A stretch of DNA of 64,000 nucleotides from Flavobacteriales bacterium (GTDB lineage: Bacteria; Bacteroidota; Bacteroidia; Flavobacteriales_G; Salibacteraceae): the NCBI GenBank assembly GCA_018660685.1, contig JABJJW010000011.1, positions 124,001-188,000 of the forward strand, written 5' to 3'. The position numbers and the translations under genes were made by a program. This document shows, piece by piece, positions 59,831-64,000 of the stretch (the first letter of the stretch is position 1; each line of letters starts with the position of its first letter). The notes below the pieces were generated by a model, which did no database searches, was not told the origin of the DNA, and worked only from the letters and a program-made list of their open reading frames with translations.

Positions 59831-62068
59831 ATGAATACGCGCGTCGCACGCATCGGTCTTTTAATCATTGGTCTAATCACAATTGGAGCGGCGCTGAGCC
59901 TACTAAATCTTCGATTTGATTATGAGTTTGAGAACTTCTTTCCAAGTGAAGATCAGTCGCTGGATTTCTACTACGAGTACAAAGACAAGTTCTCGACTGA
60001 CGTCGATTTCGTTCTCGTAGCACTCAAAAACGACAAAGGCGTTTTCGAGGAGGATTTCCTTCAGTCAGCTCATGCCATGCGAGATGAGTTGATCACCGTA
60101 AAAAAGGTGGAGCGAATTATCTCGCCATTTGATGCTCAAGATTTTGTTCTAGGGCCATTTGGGCCTATTGCCATCCCTCTTCTTCACCCAAATGAATCTG
60201 AACGCTACAGGCAAGACAGCATCCGGATATATTCAAATCAAAAGCACGTTGGAAGCCTCTTTTCCAACGACGCAAAAAGCATTTCTATCCTCATAGAAAT
60301 TGAGCCGAACTTATCGAAGATTCAAACTGACACAATCTACAATGATTTGAAAGTGATTTTCGACCGGTATCAATTTGACGAGATGCACTTGGCTGGAAAA
60401 GTGATAGGGCAGGCTTATTACATAGATCAGATTAAATCTGAGTTTTCCTTCTTTTTCCTTCTTGGTGTCTTGCTCATCGTCAGTGTTTTAGCATTAGTTT
60501 ATCGTTCTGTTTGGGGGGTTGTCGTCCCGTTACTAATTGTCTTATTGGCTGTTGTTTGGCTTTTAGGGTTTATGGGGTTGGCTGGGAAGCCGATTGATAT
60601 CATGACAACGCTTTTACCTCTGGTGATTTTCGTTGTTGGAATAAGCGATGTCATTCATGTATTGAGCCGCTACTTCGAGGAGATTCGGAACGGTCACCCA
60701 AAGATGAAGGCGATTAAAATTGCTTATCGGCAGGTGGGTATTGCCACCTTTCTCACTTCAGTTACAACAGCTATTGGTTTTCTCACATTGGTTACCTCCA
60801 ATATAGATCCAGTAAAAGAGCTAGGTCTCTATGCAGCATCCGGAGTTTTTATGGCGTTCATTCTAGCGTTTAGCCTTCTTCCAGCGATATTGGTGCTGAG
60901 GCCGGTTCCACGATTGGCCTTTCGTGAGCTTTCATCCCTGTTTTGGAACAAGCTCGTTCAAAGATTATTTCTTGTGTCTATGCGTAATAGACGTGCAGTC
61001 ATTTTCACATCTGTTTTGGTCGCTGTTGGTTCTATCTATGGAATTTCTCAGGTCTCCATTGATAATTATCTAATGGAAGACATGGGAAAGGACGATCCTC
61101 ATCGTCACAGTTTCGAATATTTTGAAAACAATTTTGCCGGTGTCCGCCCTTTTGAAATGATGATTGAAGCTGTCGATTCAAGCGCCACGATCTTTTCATG
61201 GGAGTCCGTACAAGAGATGCTTCGAATGGAGTCATACCTCAAAAAGGAATACGAAGTCGGGTTTTTACTTTCGCCACTTACAATTCTTAGAACTACGAAT
61301 CAGGCATTGAACGGAGGAGTGGATCAAGCATACAAAGTGCCTGAGAGCCCGGATGAGCTAGAAAGGACAATGAACATCGTCAGACGCTTTGAGAAGAGAC
61401 CTGAGTTCGCTGTGCTTGTTGCAGAAAAGGGGAGACAAGGGCGATTCAGTGGTAAGCTGGTTGATGTTGGAGGTCAACGAATTGCCGAAAAGAACCTCGA
61501 ACTTGATAATTACTTCAATGAGATGCCACTCAATGATATTCGCTACCAGCAAACTGGAATGGCTCTTCTCATTGATTCCAACAACAAAACCTTGAGTCTG
61601 AATATGATGAGTGGGTTGATCATTGCCATTCTTGTGGTCGCGGTTATTGTTCTAATCATGTTCAGGTCTTGGCGCATAGCGCTGATATCATTGGTTCCGA
61701 ACATACTTCCGCTAATGGTAATTGGTGGCGTAATGGGACTCACTGGGATTGATCTCAAAGTCTCTACTTCCATCATTTTTGGAATAGCGTTTGGAATTTC
61801 TGTTGATGATTCAATTCATTACCTGAGTAAATACCGAATGGAATTGAAGAAAGGCCGAAAGCCTCTCTGGGCTCTTCGCAGAACCAGCCTGTCCACTGGC
61901 AAGGCAATTATCCTAACTAGTCTGATTCTGTGCTCTGGATTTTTAGCCTTGGCAACTTCTGATTTTACGAGTACATTCTACGTTGGGGTTTTGATCAGCG
62001 TGACTCTTTTGGTGGCAGTGCTTACCGACCTTCTCTTACTGCCTATATTGCTGTTGAAAAAGCCTTAG
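59831..62068 (+). CDS. RND-superfamily permease (MMPL/SSD-type)
   Basis: The 745-residue protein has two similar halves, each with one helix, a large periplasmic domain and a bundle of helices. The helix-4-like motifs are VVGISDVIHVLSRYFEE in the first half and FGISVDDSIHYLSKYR in the second, with the conserved acidic residues of proton-driven RND proteins. The N-terminal RFDYEFENFFP region is typical of the 'patched/MMPL-like' RND group in Bacteroidota rather than AcrB (which is about 1,050 residues). No membrane-fusion or outer-membrane partner is adjacent. Likely cargo is a lipid or hydrophobic compound, by family analogy. Confidence 0.88.
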   Translation: MNTRVARIGLLIIGLITIGAALSLLNLRFDYEFENFFPSEDQSLDFYYEYKDKFSTDVDFVLVALKNDKGVFEEDFLQSAHAMRDELITVKKVERIISPFDAQDFVLGPFGPIAIPLLHPNESERYRQDSIRIYSNQKHVGSLFSNDAKSISILIEIEPNLSKIQTDTIYNDLKVIFDRYQFDEMHLAGKVIGQAYYIDQIKSEFSFFFLLGVLLIVSVLALVYRSVWGVVVPLLIVLLAVVWLLGFMGLAGKPIDIMTTLLPLVIFVVGISDVIHVLSRYFEEIRNGHPKMKAIKIAYRQVGIATFLTSVTTAIGFLTLVTSNIDPVKELGLYAASGVFMAFILAFSLLPAILVLRPVPRLAFRELSSLFWNKLVQRLFLVSMRNRRAVIFTSVLVAVGSIYGISQVSIDNYLMEDMGKDDPHRHSFEYFENNFAGVRPFEMMIEAVDSSATIFSWESVQEMLRMESYLKKEYEVGFLLSPLTILRTTNQALNGGVDQAYKVPESPDELERTMNIVRRFEKRPEFAVLVAEKGRQGRFSGKLVDVGGQRIAEKNLELDNYFNEMPLNDIRYQQTGMALLIDSNNKTLSLNMMSGLIIAILVVAVIVLIMFRSWRIALISLVPNILPLMVIGGVMGLTGIDLKVSTSIIFGIAFGISVDDSIHYLSKYRMELKKGRKPLWALRRTSLSTGKAIILTSLILCSGFLALATSDFTSTFYVGVLISVTLLVAVLTDLLLLPILLLKKP

Positions 62069-62113
62069 AATGTGTGGTTAGGTAGTTATTAACACGGAAC
62101 CCTGATAAAATGA

Positions 62114-62145
62114 ATTGGAAATAAATTCGAAGACTTATTACATTG
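62114..62145 (+). promoter_or_regulatory. Promoter-like pair before the 152-aa lipoprotein gene
   Basis: TTG followed after 21 bp by TACATTGC resembles the -33/-7 arrangement of this phylum with a -7 box one T shorter than consensus. The leader to ATG 62170 would be about 20 nt. Confidence 0.3.
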
Positions 62146-62169
62146 CACTCGGAAACACTTTCTAAAACC

Positions 62170-62628
62170 ATGAACATGAAAAAAACAATTCTACTATCGC
62201 TAGCGTTTGGAGCACTGCTTGTCAGTAGCTGTACTTCAGTTAATCGATCCATGCGTGAGCCAATGACAACTGTTAGACTTGAGAGAGCCGATTTTGATCT
62301 TTCTTCACAGGTAACTGCTTCTGCACAAGCTACTTACATTTTCGGGCTGGACTTTTCAAGACTTTTCAAAAAAGAATCTGGAGGAGTTGACAAGGATGAG
62401 ATTAGCATGTCAATCGATTATGGATCTAGCTTTAGTATCCCAGTTATCGGAAACTTTGTTGTTGATCCAACTGCTAGCTATGCGCTTTTTAACTTAATGA
62501 GTGAGAACGAAGGTTACGATGTTGTCTTTTACCCTCAGTACAATACAAGAACAGTAATGCCAATTGGTATCCCAATTTTCAAAACGACCACTGTAGAAGT
62601 AACTGCTCGCCTTGGTAAGTTCAAGTAA
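62170..62628 (+). CDS. Small lipoprotein of unknown function
   Basis: The 152-residue protein has a lipoprotein signal (KKTILLSLAFGALLVSSC, C21). The mature domain (MTTVRLERADFDLSSQVTAS; FGLDFSRLF; FYPQYNTRTVMPIGIPIF; TVEVTARLGKFK) is beta-rich and ends in a strand, like other short envelope lipoproteins conserved in Bacteroidota. I cannot name the family with confidence. It is a single-gene unit between its own promoter-like pair and a good terminator. ATG 62170 or 62176 may be the start. Confidence 0.75.
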   Translation: MNMKKTILLSLAFGALLVSSCTSVNRSMREPMTTVRLERADFDLSSQVTASAQATYIFGLDFSRLFKKESGGVDKDEISMSIDYGSSFSIPVIGNFVVDPTASYALFNLMSENEGYDVVFYPQYNTRTVMPIGIPIFKTTTVEVTARLGKFK

Positions 62629-62652
62629 TTACGACTTACAATATTGATATTC

Positions 62653-62685
62653 AATCCCTTCCGCTGTTCGGAGGGGATTTTTTTT
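62653..62685 (+). terminator. Intrinsic terminator
   Basis: AATCCCTTCCG (62653-62663) pairs with CGGAGGGGATT (62669-62679, one G-U pair) around CTGTT and is followed by eight T. Confidence 0.85.
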
Positions 62686-62717
62686 GCAAATGATCGTAAA
62701 TTGTTGGGGGAGCACCT

Positions 62718-62747
62718 TGTAAAATCAGGTCTAAGCATTAAATTGCG
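62718..62747 (+). promoter_or_regulatory. Promoter-like pair before the TM2-like gene
   Basis: TTG, then 19 bp, then TAAATTGC: the same slightly shortened -7 form as before the preceding gene. The leader to ATG 62775 would be about 25 nt and would include the 16-bp palindrome. Confidence 0.3.
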
Positions 62748-62753
62748 GACACA

Positions 62754-62769
62754 TAATTAAATTTAATTA
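62754..62769. promoter_or_regulatory. Perfect 16-bp AT palindrome before the TM2-like gene
   Basis: TAATTAAATTTAATTA is a perfect palindrome ending 5 bp before the start codon. It could be an operator or simply an unstructured AT-rich translation-initiation region as is common in this phylum. Confidence 0.35.
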
Positions 62770-62774
62770 CAACT

Positions 62775-63170
62775 ATGAAAAGACTATTCCTATCGTGCCT
62801 TTTGGCATTGGGTGTTCTCGGAGGATTCGCTAACAGCTATAAGCTGGACGAAGCGGCTATCGAGAATGCGTTCGCTGCATCTGAGGATATTACTTGGACT
62901 GCTCAAGACCTAAACATCAATTCAAGCGCTGCAAGCTTTGCTGATCAATCTACGGGAGGATTTCTTTTGAGATCATTTTTCTGCGGATTCATTGCATTGC
63001 ACAGAAGTTATATGGGAACTGGCGGTAAGACTCTATGGTATTACTACCTATGTATCCCTGTGCTTGGCGGAGTCGCCAACTTAGTTGACTTCTGCGGTGT
63101 TCTTTTCAAAGGAGATGAATTCATGGCGAAGTATAAGGACAATCCTAAATTCTTGGTTTGGACTGACTAA
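62775..63170 (+). CDS. Exported TM2-domain-like membrane protein
   Basis: The 131-residue protein has a signal peptide (MKRLFLSCLLALGVLGGFANS), a short acidic/Ser-rich extracytoplasmic stretch, and two hydrophobic segments: GGFLLRSFFCGFIALHRSYMG and TLWYYYLCIPVLGGVANLVDFCG. The arrangement 'G-x-x-x-x-H-R-x-Y-x-G' between two helices followed by a polar turn and D-F matches TM2-like proteins of Bacteroidota. Function is unknown. It lies between two terminators, so it is monocistronic. Confidence 0.8.
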   Translation: MKRLFLSCLLALGVLGGFANSYKLDEAAIENAFAASEDITWTAQDLNINSSAASFADQSTGGFLLRSFFCGFIALHRSYMGTGGKTLWYYYLCIPVLGGVANLVDFCGVLFKGDEFMAKYKDNPKFLVWTD

Positions 63171-63190
63171 ATAGGTCACACCGAATATTG

Positions 63191-63235
63191 AATGCTCCGC
63201 ATTCCGATAGCCATCGGAAGTGGGGCATTTTTTTT
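63191..63235 (+). terminator. Intrinsic terminator, long stem
   Basis: AATGCTCCGCATTCCGAT (63191-63208) pairs with ATCGGAAGTGGGGCATT (63213-63229) with minor mismatches around AGCC, followed by a T-tract. The convergent gene stops 2 bp after the T-tract, and A-runs at the other foot make it usable from both sides. Confidence 0.85.
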
Positions 63236-63236
63236 A

Positions 63237-64000
63237 TCATAATGCCAAGATGAATTCCTCGAGCTGCTGATTGTATCGATTTTGAGTCCGATAATTCTTT
63301 CTCTCAGCAAGAAACTTAGCACGCTTTTGGCCTGCTATATAAAACCTCTGAAACACGCTGTACCCCAAGGCAATACCCGTTACGTAGTATTTCGCAATGG
63401 CAATGCCGTACACTGCAATTCCAACTCCACTTAACACCAAAATCGCACTCAATGCCGCATCGAAAATGTGCCCAGAGTAAAGTTGACCTGATCCAGGGAT
63501 GATGCTCGAAAAGATAAATGCGCGTTGTGGCTTTTTAAGTTTTGGATGATTGTCAGCGTGGTACTCTAATCCGTTGGCATCTTGAAGACTATCCTTGTTC
63601 GCTTCAATTGCATGTTCAATGTACAAAGCGACCTTTTGTTCTGCCTCGCTCCATTTTCTCATTTCATTCAATGTCAAGGCATGGAGTAGCGAAGCTTTGA
63701 CTTGGTACTCTAGAGGTAAAAATTGATCAACTTGAAATAGATGAGTTTGAGCTTGCTCAAAGTTCTCATTGATAAAAGAGTTCAGAGCTGCATGATAACG
63801 AGCCTCATATTGAAGAGAATCGCTGAGGCCAAAGAACTGGATACGCTGTGTCGTTAACATGGCCTTCTCTTTTGAACCCAATTGAATGTAACAATCCGAT
63901 TTTCGGAGAAATGCCGCAGTCCGCGTGCTATTGTCTACCCCGTTAAAAACGACACGCTCGTACTCAATGGCTGCCCATTCGTATTGCTCGGCAGTCCAAA
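63237..64000 (-). CDS. TPR-like membrane protein, DUF5683-like, cut by window edge
   Basis: The frame is open to the right edge (last full codon begins at 63998), so the N-terminus is missing. The visible 253 codons start with TPR-like helical repeats (AEQYEWAAIEYERVVFNG; AAFLRKSDCYIQLGSKEKA; EARYHAALNSFINENFEQA) and end with a membrane part: RAFIFSSIIPGSGQLYSGHI, then two hydrophobic helices and a basic tail. The 'S-x-x-I-P-G-x-G-Q-x-Y' motif before a membrane pair is typical of DUF5683-like proteins of Bacteroidota. A role in the envelope is likely but undefined. Confidence 0.8.
   Translation of the reverse strand, partial: WTAEQYEWAAIEYERVVFNGVDNSTRTAAFLRKSDCYIQLGSKEKAMLTTQRIQFFGLSDSLQYEARYHAALNSFINENFEQAQTHLFQVDQFLPLEYQVKASLLHALTLNEMRKWSEAEQKVALYIEHAIEANKDSLQDANGLEYHADNHPKLKKPQRAFIFSSIIPGSGQLYSGHIFDAALSAILVLSGVGIAVYGIAIAKYYVTGIALGYSVFQRFYIAGQKRAKFLAERKNYRTQNRYNQQLEEFILAL

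Overview
The window is a compact chromosomal segment from a member of the Bacteroidota, most likely a marine or aquatic Flavobacteriia/Cryomorphaceae-like lineage. This rests on a T9SS sorting-domain fragment, a DUF4249 lipoprotein, DUF5683- and TM2-like membrane proteins, a DUF6728-like mini-protein, phylum-style promoters (TAnnTTTG -7 boxes, one with a well-spaced -33 TTG) and few Shine-Dalgarno sequences. Assignment below phylum is inference. No rRNA, tRNA, insertion sequence, prophage or CRISPR array is visible.

Layout. 1-4810: uvrB (cut by the left edge) and uvrA around a DUF6728-like gene and a beta-barrel gene. 4731-13913, minus strand: lytic transglycosylase, WecA/MraY-type phosphosugar transferase, rfbC, Wzc-type tyrosine kinase with a tyrosine-rich microsatellite tail, Wza exporter, GT4 and asnB. 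13923-15685: two arsenosugar-type genes (TIGR04282 glycosyltransferase and ArsS). 15751-18851: small secreted proteins, a regulator, an sRNA-like locus and marC. 18939-30940: a second polysaccharide block with a WlbA-like oxidoreductase, a GT-C membrane protein, GT4, Wzm/Wzt ABC exporter, GT4, Wzy/WaaL-like protein, GT2, methyltransferase, DegT aminotransferase and a monotopic phosphoglycosyl transferase. The two blocks together can plausibly build and export one cell-surface glycan.

30921-39206: DNA glycosylase, lipoprotein, dicarboxylate symporter, an lnt gene broken by fusion to a T9SS cargo-gene tail, MFS transporter, citrulline hydrolase ctlX, and a MATE transporter whose reading frame carries a premature TAA. 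39248-42490: the most striking unit, an operon with an ECF sigma factor, a small soluble zinc-type anti-sigma factor, a secreted precursor with three KCGEGKCG modules (six Cys), a DUF692/MNIO enzyme and its DUF2063 partner. This is an HvfABC-type copper-binding RiPP system, with a strong hairpin terminator between precursor and enzymes and a small exported Met/Lys-rich protein just upstream.

42560-64000 is mostly housekeeping and conserved Bacteroidota genes: trmN6, PNP, a sulfotransferase-like protein with a class IV aminotransferase, SDR, GNAT, bcp, an SSS symporter operon with two exported proteins, priA, rluA-type synthase, panB, DUF4249, dnaK, an RND permease, small exported proteins, and a TPR/DUF5683-like gene cut by the right edge. 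Gene packing is very tight: seven convergent pairs overlap at their 3' ends.
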